DNA of 64,000 nucleotides, from assembly GCA_016786705.1 (NCBI GenBank), contig JAEUVV010000011.1, forward strand, positions 124,001 to 188,000, given 5' to 3'. This DNA comes from Taibaiella sp. (lineage in GTDB: Bacteria; Bacteroidota; Bacteroidia; Chitinophagales; Chitinophagaceae). The notes under the pieces are model-generated. The model ran no database searches. It saw only the letters and a program-made list of their open reading frames with translations, and was not told the origin of the DNA. Numbering within the stretch: position 1 is the first letter of the stretch; each line of letters starts with the position of its first letter. Positions 51,549 to 59,738 of this stretch are shown here, piece by piece. A program made the translations under genes and the position numbers.

Positions 51549-52598
51549 TTACAGGATCAGCATCGCGTCTCCATAAGTAAAGAAGTTATACTTTTCTTTG
51601 ATCGCAGTATTATAAGCTTCCATCGCTAAGTCATAACCGGCAAAAGCGCAGGCCATGATCAGCAGGCTTGTTTTAGGCAAATGGAAATTGGTAATAAGCG
51701 AGTTCGCTATTGTAAAATCATAAGGCGGATGGATAAATAAATTGGTCCAGCCTTCCTCCGGCTTCAGGTAGCCCTGGGCCGTAATAGAGCTTTCCAATGC
51801 ACGCATAGAGGTAGTACCTACCGCGCAGATCTTTCTTTTCTCGTCCAAAGCTTTATTGACAATGTTACAGGCATACTCATCCACACGGAAATATTCCGCG
51901 TCCATTTTGTGCTTGCTCAGGTCTTCCACTTCGATAGGCCTGAAAGTACCTAAACCGGTATGCAAAGTTACTTCCGCGAAACGTACCCCTTCAATCTCCA
52001 GGCGCTTGATCAGCTCACGGCTGAAATGCAAACCTGCGGTAGGAGCCGCTACAGCGCCTTCATATTTGGCATATACCGTCTGGTAACGATCGCGATCGTC
52101 TTCTTCCGGTTTACGTTTAAACAATTTTGGCAGTGGTGTTTCGCCCATACTGTCCAGTACACGCTTAAACTCCGCATCATCACCGTCAAAAAGGAAACGG
52201 ATGGTACGGCCACGAGAGGTTGTATTATCAATTACTTCTGCTACCAATTCATCGTTATCACCAAAATACAATTTGTTACCCACACGGATCTTACGGGCCG
52301 GGTCAACAATTACATCCCATAAACGGTTTACCTTGTGTAATTCCCTTAACAGGAATACTTCAATCTTCGCACCTGTTTTTTCCTTTTTACCATAAAGGCG
52401 GGCCGGGAACACTTTGGTATTGTTCACTACCATCACGTCCTTGTCGGTAAAATACTCTAAAACGTCTTTGAAAACTCTGTGTTCGATCTTGCCGGTGTCG
52501 CGGTGTACCACCATTAAACGGCTTTGGTCTCTTTCCTTTGCAGGATGCTGCGCAATCAGCTCGATTGGCATGTCAAATTTGAACTGCGATAGCTTCAT
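51549..52598 (-). CDS. queA: S-adenosylmethionine:tRNA ribosyltransferase-isomerase
   Basis: 349 aa. Converts preQ1 in the anticodon of tRNAs to epoxyqueuosine using the ribosyl part of SAM; cytoplasmic. Normal length and all family blocks: N-terminal [89 protein letters not shown] and [22 protein letters not shown]. Monocistronic, with an exact -7 box 48 bp upstream and a strong terminator. No other queuosine gene is nearby. (Quoted blocks are shortened key residues, not full alignment.). Confidence 0.95.
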   Translation of the reverse strand: MKLSQFKFDMPIELIAQHPAKERDQSRLMVVHRDTGKIEHRVFKDVLEYFTDKDVMVVNNTKVFPARLYGKKEKTGAKIEVFLLRELHKVNRLWDVIVDPARKIRVGNKLYFGDNDELVAEVIDNTTSRGRTIRFLFDGDDAEFKRVLDSMGETPLPKLFKRKPEEDDRDRYQTVYAKYEGAVAAPTAGLHFSRELIKRLEIEGVRFAEVTLHTGLGTFRPIEVEDLSKHKMDAEYFRVDEYACNIVNKALDEKRKICAVGTTSMRALESSITAQGYLKPEEGWTNLFIHPPYDFTIANSLITNFHLPKTSLLIMACAFAGYDLAMEAYNTAIKEKYNFFTYGDAMLIL

Positions 52599-52646
52599 AT
52601 CTTACAGGATATGTGGGTTTAATTTTTTAAAGAAATAAAAAGTCTG

Positions 52647-52654
52647 CAAAGGTA
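52647..52654 (-). promoter_or_regulatory. TAnnTTTG -7 box before queA
   Basis: Minus-strand TACCTTTG, exact match, 48 bp before the queA start at 52598. Confidence 0.55.
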
Positions 52655-52840
52655 GGGTATTTTAGGAGGAAATACAAAATTAACACTCCGGCTTCCCTGC
52701 ATGCCGTAATCAGGAAAATCTATTATCATAAACATTGCCGCGCTTTAAGTATGGAATGCTTTGTTAAATGTAATATTTCAAAATGCATACAATTATATCT
52801 CTATTTGACAACAGAAAATTACATAAATTAAAAAAATAAA

Positions 52841-52871
52841 TTTGCTCGCCAGATTTTAATTGTTAGCTTTG
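52841..52871 (+). promoter_or_regulatory. Full Bacteroidota promoter before the TonB receptor
   Basis: TTTG (52841-52844), 19 bp spacer, TAGCTTTG (52864-52871): both -33 and -7 elements match the consensus. Transcription would start near 52878, which excludes ATG 52860 and supports ATG 52911. Confidence 0.75.
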
Positions 52872-52910
52872 TCTAACTTTTATATTCTTACAATAACACT
52901 TCAAACATAC

Positions 52911-55199
52911 ATGGCTAAATATTTATTTATAAAATTATTCCTATTACTGATGCTCTTATCTGCAGGTGTACAGGCACAGGGCATTATAAAAGGGAAAATA
53001 TCTGGTAATAAATCCATTGTACCATTTTCAGCAATACAACTGGATGGCAGCCCCTTGAATGCTTTATCCGATAGTACAGGTAACTTTGTGATCACGGACA
53101 TACCAGCGGGAACCTATACGCTACTGGTAAGTGCAACCGGCTATAAAGATCATAAAGAAAAAGTGAGCCTGGCAGATACGCAAACATTAAACATCAATAT
53201 CCTCCTGGAAGCCGATAAAGCTGCCGGCGAACTGGAAGGCGTGGTCGTCACCGGAACGATGAAAGAGGTTTCAAAATTGAGCAGCCCCGTGCCGGTAGAG
53301 GTATATACTTCAAAGTTTTTTAAAGCAAACCCTACCCCTTCCTTATTTGATGCGCTGCAAAATATCAATAGCGTGCGCCCGCAACTGAACTGTAATATTT
53401 GTAATACCGGGGATATCCATATTAATGGACTGGAAGGTCCTTATACGATGATCCTGATCGACGGTATGCCTATCGTGAGTGGCCTGGCCACCGTGTACGG
53501 GCTCAGCGGTATCCCGCAATCCCTGATTGACCGTATCGAGGTCGTAAAAGGCCCTGCCTCTACCCTATATGGCAGTGAAGCTGTAGGTGGTCTCATTAAC
53601 GTGATCACTAAAAGACCTGAAAATACGCCGCTGCTGGCCGCTGATGTAATGGGCAGTTCCTGGGGGGAGCTCAGCGCCGATCTGGCTACCAGTTTTAAAG
53701 CCGGTAACAAAGCCCGGTCGATGCTCGGCATCAATTATTTCAACTATAACAATCCTGTAGATAACAACAAAGACAATTTTACAGATGTAACCCTGCAAAA
53801 CCGGGTCTCCCTATTTAATAAATGGAGCTTCAAAAGAAAAGAAAACCGTTTATTCTCCCTGGCCGCCCGTTATGTTTACGAAGACCGCTGGGGAGGCGAG
53901 ATGAACTGGTCCCGCAAATACAGGGGCGGGGATGAAGTCTACGGCGAAAGTATTTATACCAAAAGAGGGGAACTCTTCGGTAATTACCAGCTTCCCGTAA
54001 AAGAGCACCTGGTCTTCCAGTTCAGCGCCAATACCCACGACCAGAACAGCACTTATGGCAACCTCTTCTACCTCGCCCGACAGGACGTGGCCTTTACCCA
54101 GCTGACCTGGAATAAAACATGGGGTAAGCACGACCTGCTGAGCGGCTTAAGCTATCGCTATACCTATTATGATGACAATACACCGGCTACAGCCGATGCA
54201 CAGGATATCAATGCTCCGTCAAGAACTCACCTCCCCGGCGCCTTCTTACAGGATGAGATCACTTTTAATTCCAAAAACACCCTGCTTTTAGGAATGCGTT
54301 ACGACTATAATTCTATCCATGGTAGCATTCTCTCGCCAAGGGCCTATTATAAATGGAATTCAGCCAATAAATATAATGTGCTGCGCATAGGGGTCGGGAA
54401 TGGCTACCGGGTGGCCAATGTGTTTACCGAAGATCATGCAGCCCTTACCGGCGCCCGGAGCCTGGAATTTGTACAGGAGTTAAAACCTGAGACTTCCTGG
54501 AATACTAATATCAACTTTGTTAAGAAGATCGTGCTGGGCAATTCATTCCTTAACATTGATGCCACAGCGTTCTACACTTATTTCACCAATAAGATCATAG
54601 CCGATTATGATACCGATCCCAACAAGATCATTTACGATAACCTCGATGGTTATGCTATTTCAAAAGGCTTTTCACTCAACCTTGACTTTGCCTTGGACAA
54701 TGGCTTAAAAATACTGGCCGGCGGAACGCTGATGGATGTGTACAGCGTGGAAAACGAAATAAAAACAAGACAACTTTTCACAGAAAAATTTACCGGCGTC
54801 TGGACGATCAGTTACCCCTTGAGCAGGATCAGGCTGAGTATTGATTATACCGGGAATGTCTATGGACCTATGCGTTTACCTTTACTGAGCGATGCCGACC
54901 CAAGACGGGAATTTTCACCCTGGTGGAGCATCCAGAACCTGCAGCTGACCAAAAAGCTGGGTAAAAAACTGGAAATTTATGGCGGTGTAAAAAACCTGCT
55001 GGACTGGACGCCTAACCGGAACAATCCTTTTATCATCGCCCGGGCCAATGATCCTTTTGACAAACAGGTCCAATTTGACAGCAGCGGGCAGGCGCTTAAA
55101 ACAGCGGATAACCCATACGGGCTTACCTTTGACCCCTCCTATGTTTATGGTCCTAACCAGGGCCGGCGTGCCTTTCTGGGGATGCGGTTAAGTCTTTAA
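52911..55199 (+). CDS. TonB-dependent receptor (probable metal uptake)
   Basis: 762 aa from ATG 52911 (signal MAKYLFIKLFLLLMLLSAGVQAQ). Carboxypeptidase-regulatory-like domain (about 24-105), plug (about 110-250) with LEGVVVTGTMKEVS, ILIDGMPIVSGL and VVKGPASTLYGSEAVGG, then a ~500-residue barrel ending AFLGMRLSL. The plug contains a CxxC pair (NCNICNTGD), a possible metal or redox site. The next gene on the same strand, 126 bp on, is a ZIP transporter, so zinc or a similar metal is a likely cargo. No SusD partner. Cargo is inferred from context only. Confidence 0.9.
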   Translation: MAKYLFIKLFLLLMLLSAGVQAQGIIKGKISGNKSIVPFSAIQLDGSPLNALSDSTGNFVITDIPAGTYTLLVSATGYKDHKEKVSLADTQTLNINILLEADKAAGELEGVVVTGTMKEVSKLSSPVPVEVYTSKFFKANPTPSLFDALQNINSVRPQLNCNICNTGDIHINGLEGPYTMILIDGMPIVSGLATVYGLSGIPQSLIDRIEVVKGPASTLYGSEAVGGLINVITKRPENTPLLAADVMGSSWGELSADLATSFKAGNKARSMLGINYFNYNNPVDNNKDNFTDVTLQNRVSLFNKWSFKRKENRLFSLAARYVYEDRWGGEMNWSRKYRGGDEVYGESIYTKRGELFGNYQLPVKEHLVFQFSANTHDQNSTYGNLFYLARQDVAFTQLTWNKTWGKHDLLSGLSYRYTYYDDNTPATADAQDINAPSRTHLPGAFLQDEITFNSKNTLLLGMRYDYNSIHGSILSPRAYYKWNSANKYNVLRIGVGNGYRVANVFTEDHAALTGARSLEFVQELKPETSWNTNINFVKKIVLGNSFLNIDATAFYTYFTNKIIADYDTDPNKIIYDNLDGYAISKGFSLNLDFALDNGLKILAGGTLMDVYSVENEIKTRQLFTEKFTGVWTISYPLSRIRLSIDYTGNVYGPMRLPLLSDADPRREFSPWWSIQNLQLTKKLGKKLEIYGGVKNLLDWTPNRNNPFIIARANDPFDKQVQFDSSGQALKTADNPYGLTFDPSYVYGPNQGRRAFLGMRLSL

Positions 55200-55229
55200 A
55201 AGAAACCTCCCGGTACTTATGATTTATAA

Positions 55230-55279
55230 AATACATGACGTATTATTACCGTATAAAATTTTACAATACATACGATGTA
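55230..55279. promoter_or_regulatory. Two short dyads in the ZIP gene promoter region
   Basis: AATAC-ATGAC-GTATT (55230-55244) and TACAT-ACG-ATGTA (55267-55279). The second lies where the -33 element should be. An outer pair, CCGGTAC/GTACCGG (55210-55216 and 55277-55283), brackets the region. A metal-responsive repressor such as Zur or another Fur-family protein is a reasonable but untested guess. Confidence 0.4.
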
Positions 55280-55289
55280 CCGGAAATAC

Positions 55290-55297
55290 TAATTTTG
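55290..55297 (+). promoter_or_regulatory. TAnnTTTG -7 box before the ZIP gene
   Basis: TAATTTTG, exact match, 28 bp before ATG 55326. Confidence 0.6.
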
Positions 55298-55325
55298 ACC
55301 ACCTTATTTAATCATTTGCAATACG

Positions 55326-56144
55326 ATGTTTGAGCCGATCATACAATACTTATCTTCTATCAGCGCGGTAGAGGCCGCGCTATTAGCAACGATCTTTACC
55401 TGGCTGGTTACGGCCCTGGGGGCTGCTACCGTTTTCTTTTTCAAAGAAGCTAATAAAAAAGTGATGGACGGCATGCTGGGCTTTACCGGTGGCGTTATGA
55501 TCGCCGCCAGTGTATGGAGCCTCATCATCCCGGCGATCAATATGAGTGCCGGTGATGGTTTTATTAAAGTGCTGCCTACTGTTGCCGGTATCCTTATGGG
55601 TGCGGGCTTTCTTTACGGGCTGGATAAAGTATTGCCTCACTTCCACGTCAACCTGAAACAAACCGAAGGCGTAAAATCACCCTGGCAGCGGACGACCTTA
55701 ATGATCCTGGCGATTACCCTGCACAATATACCGGAAGGGCTTGCCGTGGGGGTAATGTTCGGCGGGGTGGCTGCGGGCATTCCGGAGGCCAGCATTGGCG
55801 GCGCTTTGGCCCTGGCCATTGGTATCGGCCTGCAAAACTTCCCGGAAGGGATTGCCGTTGCTATGCCTATGCGACGTATGGGCGTGAGCCGTAAAAAGAG
55901 TTTTTTCTATGGCCAGCTATCCGCTATAGTAGAGCCTATAGCCGGTGTGCTGGGTGCCTTCGCGGTGGCATTCTTCACCCCTATCCTGCCATATGCTTTG
56001 GCTTTCGCTGCGGGTGCCATGATCTTTGTAGTGGTCGAAGAAGTTATTCCCGAAGCGCAGCAAAACCGGGATTCGGATATTGCTACGATCGGGTTTATTG
56101 GCGGCTTTATCGTTATGATGAGCCTGGATGTGGCATTGGGGTAA
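55326..56144 (+). CDS. ZIP family metal transporter
   Basis: 272 aa, eight predicted helices, inner membrane. ZIP signatures are intact: HNIPEGLAVGV in TM4 with metal-binding His, Asn and Glu, GLQNFPEGIAVAMP in TM5 (Asn in place of the second His, common in the bacterial subgroup), EPIAGVLG in TM6 and EEVIPEAQ. There is no His-rich cytoplasmic loop. It imports Zn2+ or similar divalent cations down a gradient. Pairs with the TonB receptor upstream: outer-membrane then inner-membrane import. The stop is 11 bp from the stop of the convergent gene. Confidence 0.92.
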   Translation: MFEPIIQYLSSISAVEAALLATIFTWLVTALGAATVFFFKEANKKVMDGMLGFTGGVMIAASVWSLIIPAINMSAGDGFIKVLPTVAGILMGAGFLYGLDKVLPHFHVNLKQTEGVKSPWQRTTLMILAITLHNIPEGLAVGVMFGGVAAGIPEASIGGALALAIGIGLQNFPEGIAVAMPMRRMGVSRKKSFFYGQLSAIVEPIAGVLGAFAVAFFTPILPYALAFAAGAMIFVVVEEVIPEAQQNRDSDIATIGFIGGFIVMMSLDVALG

Positions 56145-56155
56145 ATAGCATAAAT

Positions 56156-56800
56156 TTAAAAACTATAACTTAAACCAATCCCTCCAAATAAGTACCTTGA
56201 GGGTTGTAAATAATCTAAAAAACTATATTTATTCAAGTAGGCAGTAATATCTCTTGAAACAAAACCCGTTACTGAAAAGGAATGTTCATTCCTTAATGCC
56301 CACGCAACACCGGTCGCCAAACGTAAATTTATAACATACCAGTTGAATCTGGGATAAACATAAATAGGATCTCTCATCATATCGGGAAGATTAGACTCAT
56401 GGTAAACCAGTAATTTATTCCAGATCGAACTCTCAAGATGCCATGATTTATTGCCACCCCAATTCTTAAGTTTATATTGAACTCCCATAGGGACAGCCAG
56501 ATATTCAAGGTGATTCACCAATGGGATATCTGTATACTCAAAACGAAAAGCAGATTTATGACGAATAAAACCAACTCCTGCAGTTATATTCCATTTGTCA
56601 TTTAACTGCCTGCCTACCTGTACATGCGGAATTACAGCTCCATAGTTTTTGACTTGCATAGTTGCCGACGGCACTTCTTCTATGTTGACTAAATCAGTAA
56701 CAAATGCATCAAGCCCTATACGGTACTGCCATTTACGCTCCTGTGCATTGGCCTGTAGCACCAGGAAGAGGCAACAAAAAGAAAGGCATAATTTATACAT
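56156..56800 (-). CDS. Exported barrel-like protein of unknown function
   Basis: 214 aa. Signal peptide MYKLCLSFCCLFLVLQANAQ. Rest is beta-strand rich: WQYRIGLDAFVTDLV, AVIPHVQVGRQLNDKWNITAGVGFI, HLEYLAVPMGVQYKL, WYVINLRLATGVAWAL, and a last strand FGGIGLSYSF ending in Phe, as in outer-membrane barrels. Local base composition is more AT-rich than the neighbours, which could mean recent acquisition or weak selection. No known family named. 68 bp after the flippase-like gene, same strand. (Quoted strands are shortened.). Confidence 0.7.
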   Translation of the reverse strand: MYKLCLSFCCLFLVLQANAQERKWQYRIGLDAFVTDLVNIEEVPSATMQVKNYGAVIPHVQVGRQLNDKWNITAGVGFIRHKSAFRFEYTDIPLVNHLEYLAVPMGVQYKLKNWGGNKSWHLESSIWNKLLVYHESNLPDMMRDPIYVYPRFNWYVINLRLATGVAWALRNEHSFSVTGFVSRDITAYLNKYSFLDYLQPSRYLFGGIGLSYSF

Positions 56801-56868
56801 AATATTATTTTATTCAACTACAAACAAAACAATATTATTTCAAATAACAAAATATACCATAAAACATA

Positions 56869-57834
56869 TTACGACTCTGTCTTCAAGCGCAACAAGGTAA
56901 AACTGCCTAAAATGGCCGGCACTACCAGGTTGATAAACCAAAGCAAATAAGAGCCGCTGAGCAGGGCTAAAGACTCCGTACTCAGCTGTGTCGCGTCCAT
57001 AAAAAGGTAGATACCCACAAAACCCCGCACCCCCAGCTCCAGCATAGCCACAGAAGGCACGACAGAAATGGTCCAGAACATCAATGCGGAAACCAGGATA
57101 CCGGGAAATAAAGGTACCCCCGCGCCCAAAATATTAATCAGCAATAAAAACTGCAGGTTGTAACACAAAAACCTGCCGAAAGCCAGCAACAGGATATAAG
57201 CCAGGTCTCTTTTTGAATAAAAACTAAACACCCTAAGCCCGAAATTCAACTTACGCAACTGCTTATATCTTTTACCAAAGCCTTTAAAGCGATTGATATT
57301 AAAAAACAGGAACAGTGCGCCCCCGGCGATCAAAAAAGCCAGCCCCAATGCCAGTTTCGTGTAAAAATTACCACTAACTACATTCAGGTAGATCAGCCCG
57401 GCGATCCCGAAAGATGCAGTAATACACATCTGAGCCACACTTCCGATCACACTGGCAAAAGCTGCCTTTATTTTATATCCCTGTCCCACATGAATTATAC
57501 GCCCGGCAAAATCGCCTACCCGGTTAGGCGTTACCAGGGAAAAGCTCATACCCGACAGCATAGATTTAAAAGCCTGCTTAAAAACCACCGGCCGGATCCG
57601 GCTCAACAGCTTTTGCCATTTCAGCGCTTCCAGTACCCAGTTGGCAGGTGCCAGCAACATCACCAGCACAAACCATTTAATATTGCCGGTATTCAGATGT
57701 TCCCGTAATCTTTGCCATTGCTCCTTAATATCACCCCTCGCGGTTACCTGCCGGTAGATAAGGTAAAGCAGCACCAGCAAGGCTAACGGTGCAATAACAT
57801 AACGGAGCCATATTTTTTTGGTATTTTTGTGCAT
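56869..57834 (-). CDS. LPG synthase-like transmembrane (flippase-like, UPF0104) protein
   Basis: 321 aa, about eight hydrophobic helices. Starts MHKNTKKIWLRYVIAPLALL. Family marks: VLEALKWQKLL, LSGMSFSLVTPNRVGDFAGR (the conserved TPxRxGE/D region) and VAMLELGVRGF. This domain is the membrane part of MprF lysyl-phosphatidylglycerol synthases and of AglD-like proteins; the cytosolic synthase part is absent, so it may move or modify lipid-linked glycans. Its start lies 2 bp from the upstream end of the ruvC frame and its first codons contain the ruvC promoter box. The downstream barrel gene may be co-transcribed. Confidence 0.82.
   Translation of the reverse strand: MHKNTKKIWLRYVIAPLALLVLLYLIYRQVTARGDIKEQWQRLREHLNTGNIKWFVLVMLLAPANWVLEALKWQKLLSRIRPVVFKQAFKSMLSGMSFSLVTPNRVGDFAGRIIHVGQGYKIKAAFASVIGSVAQMCITASFGIAGLIYLNVVSGNFYTKLALGLAFLIAGGALFLFFNINRFKGFGKRYKQLRKLNFGLRVFSFYSKRDLAYILLLAFGRFLCYNLQFLLLINILGAGVPLFPGILVSALMFWTISVVPSVAMLELGVRGFVGIYLFMDATQLSTESLALLSGSYLLWFINLVVPAILGSFTLLRLKTES
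57822..57829 (+). promoter_or_regulatory. TAnnTTTG -7 box for ruvC inside the flippase gene
   Basis: TATTTTTG, exact match, 56 bp before TTG 57885, lying within the first codons of the divergent gene. Confidence 0.5.
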
Positions 57835-57841
57835 GTATGGG

Positions 57842-57859
57842 CAAATGCAGGGGCATTTG
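57842..57859. repeat. Dyad in the flippase/ruvC divergent region
   Basis: CAAATGC-AGGG-GCATTTG, perfect 7-bp arms, immediately upstream of the flippase start and in the ruvC leader. CAAATGCA is also a 7-of-8 -7 box for the minus gene, so the dyad could be an operator for it. Confidence 0.4.
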
Positions 57860-57884
57860 TATTTTTTATTTTAAATCAAGTCTT

Positions 57885-58445
57885 TTGGTTATTGTAGGTA
57901 TTGATCCCGGCACCCTGGTTATGGGCTACGGGGTAATTTCGGTGGACAAAAATACGATAAGTCTCCTGGAAATGGGCGTGCTTCATCTTGCTAAGCACAA
58001 AGACCATGGCGAGCGGCTGAATTATATTTTTGAAAGAGTGAGCGCTTTGGTCCAAAGACATGAGCCGGTAGCCGTTGCCCTGGAAGCCCCTTTCTATGGA
58101 AAGAACGTGCAAAGTATGCTCAAGCTGGGCCGCGCCCAGGGCGTAGCCATTGCAGCAGCCATGGCACATGGCAGCCGCACCGTAGAATATGCACCCAAGA
58201 AAATTAAGCAATCCGTAACAGGGAACGGTAATGCCTCCAAAGAGCAGGTATGGAAAATGCTCCAGTACATTTTAAAATTTGAAGACAACCCCGACTACCT
58301 CGATGCCACCGATGCGGTAGCCGTAGCCATGTGTCACTATTATAGCAGCAAAGGAGATATTACCCTCGCCAAGATCAAGACTACAAAAAAAATGACCAAA
58401 GGCTGGTCGGACTTCATTGCCCAAAACCCCGACCGGATCAAATAG
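57885..58445 (+). CDS. ruvC: Holliday junction endonuclease RuvC
   Basis: 186 aa from TTG 57885 (MVIVGIDPGT), which matches the normal RuvC N-terminus. An ATG at 57837 would add 16 residues not typical of the family (MGKCRGICIFYFKSSL) and lies at the probable transcript start. Catalytic acids Asp7 (GIDPGT), Glu67 (VALEAPFYGK), Asp140 and Asp143 (LDATDA) are present. RuvC resolves recombination intermediates with RuvAB, which are not in the window. Followed by a histidine kinase gene at 6 bp, then a glycosyltransferase, in one likely operon. Confidence 0.93.
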   Translation: MVIVGIDPGTLVMGYGVISVDKNTISLLEMGVLHLAKHKDHGERLNYIFERVSALVQRHEPVAVALEAPFYGKNVQSMLKLGRAQGVAIAAAMAHGSRTVEYAPKKIKQSVTGNGNASKEQVWKMLQYILKFEDNPDYLDATDAVAVAMCHYYSSKGDITLAKIKTTKKMTKGWSDFIAQNPDRIK

Positions 58446-58451
58446 AACCAT

Positions 58452-59738
58452 ATGAAAAACGCGCAGCTCAGGATCATCTTTATTCTCGCCAGCCTATGTA
58501 CGATAGGCATCATTATCTCGCAGATATACGGGGTGCGCCGTGCCTATACCCATGAGAATGAGCGCTTTGACCTGAACGTTACTGTAGCCCTTAGGGATGT
58601 CGCCTTTAAGGTATGGGAACTGAAACAAACCAAATCCACGATTTATAATGTAGTAAGCCGCCAAAGCAATGATTATTACCTGGTAAAGATCAATGAATAC
58701 GTGGACGAAAGTACACTGGAACATTTCCTGAAAGAATCGTTCACCAGCAATGGTGTATATGCAGATTTTGTATTCGGCCTGCACGACTGCCTGAATCATA
58801 ATTTCAAGTACGAGAAGTTCATCAATATGAACAACAAGCGCAGGGCGGTATCCGGTTTCAAAAATTTTGTAGACCCGAAAATTGACAATTACTACTTCGC
58901 CGTTTACTTTCCTTACCGCAGCAACTACCTGTCCAGCCAACTGACCATATGGGTAGTTTCTTCCGCGATCATTCTTTGTACCCTGGCCTTCCTGAGCTAT
59001 GTGATCTATGTAGTACTCAACCAGAAACGCCTGACCGAAATGCAAAAGGATTTCGTCAAAAACATGACACATGAATTTAAAACACCACTCACCAGTATCC
59101 AGCTGGCCTCTACCGTGTTAAAAAAACCGACCATTGTCAACAATCCTGTGCGCCTGCTCAACTATGCCTCAATCATTGATGCTGAAGCCCGGAAACTGGA
59201 ACTGCAGGTAGAGCGGGTACTACAGATGTCTATGGGCCAAAAAAGAGAATTGGAGTTGAACATGGAGCTTATCGACATCCGGGAGGTCATACAAAAAGCC
59301 TGTGAAGCTTATACGCCCCAGCTGGAAGCACGCGGCGGCAAAATAAAGCTGAATATGAGCAGCAGCGCTATTATGATACAAGGAGATGCGGACCATTTAA
59401 GAACGGCATTCAGCAACCTGGTCGACAACGCGATCAAGTATACTCCTGAAGAAACAGTGCCCCAGATCAGCATTACCATTAAAGATATTTACAAAAAACA
59501 CATACATATTATATTTAAAGACAATGGAATAGGCATTGAAAAAGAAAATCAGAAACTCATTTTCGAACGCTTTTACCGGGTCTCTACCGGCAATGTCCAT
59601 AATATAAAAGGCTTCGGTATCGGCCTGAATTATGTCAAATCGATCGTAAGCCTGCATAAGGGCAAGATCATTTGCGATAGCGCTCCCGGCCAGGGCACCT
59701 CTTTCACCGTAGTACTTCCTAAAACCCAAGACAGTTAA
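58452..59738 (+). CDS. Sensor histidine kinase (two-helix, no adjacent response regulator)
   Basis: 428 aa. Two membrane helices (about 5-24 and 160-183) enclose a ~135-residue periplasmic sensor with one Cys (LHDCLNHNFKYEKF). HisKA with phospho-His207 (FVKNMTHEFKTPLTSIQ), HATPase_c with N-box (TAFSNLVDNAIKY), G1 (KDNGIGIEKENQ) and G2 (GFGIGLNYVKSI). No response regulator lies next to it; the next gene is a glycosyltransferase whose ATG overlaps its stop (TAATG). It may share a regulator elsewhere or tie signal sensing to glycan synthesis. Signal unknown. Confidence 0.92.
   Translation: MKNAQLRIIFILASLCTIGIIISQIYGVRRAYTHENERFDLNVTVALRDVAFKVWELKQTKSTIYNVVSRQSNDYYLVKINEYVDESTLEHFLKESFTSNGVYADFVFGLHDCLNHNFKYEKFINMNNKRRAVSGFKNFVDPKIDNYYFAVYFPYRSNYLSSQLTIWVVSSAIILCTLAFLSYVIYVVLNQKRLTEMQKDFVKNMTHEFKTPLTSIQLASTVLKKPTIVNNPVRLLNYASIIDAEARKLELQVERVLQMSMGQKRELELNMELIDIREVIQKACEAYTPQLEARGGKIKLNMSSSAIMIQGDADHLRTAFSNLVDNAIKYTPEETVPQISITIKDIYKKHIHIIFKDNGIGIEKENQKLIFERFYRVSTGNVHNIKGFGIGLNYVKSIVSLHKGKIICDSAPGQGTSFTVVLPKTQDS

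Larger units (their letters stand above)
52599..52910. other. Divergent intergenic region between queA and the TonB receptor (312 bp)
   Basis: AT-rich. Holds the queA -7 box (52647-52654) and, near the other end, a -33/-7 promoter for the TonB receptor (52841-52871). No gene, terminator or long dyad was seen between. Confidence 0.5.

Noticed and set aside
52860..52910. Upstream start for the TonB receptor
   Set aside because: The -7 box at 52864-52871 lies inside that stretch.
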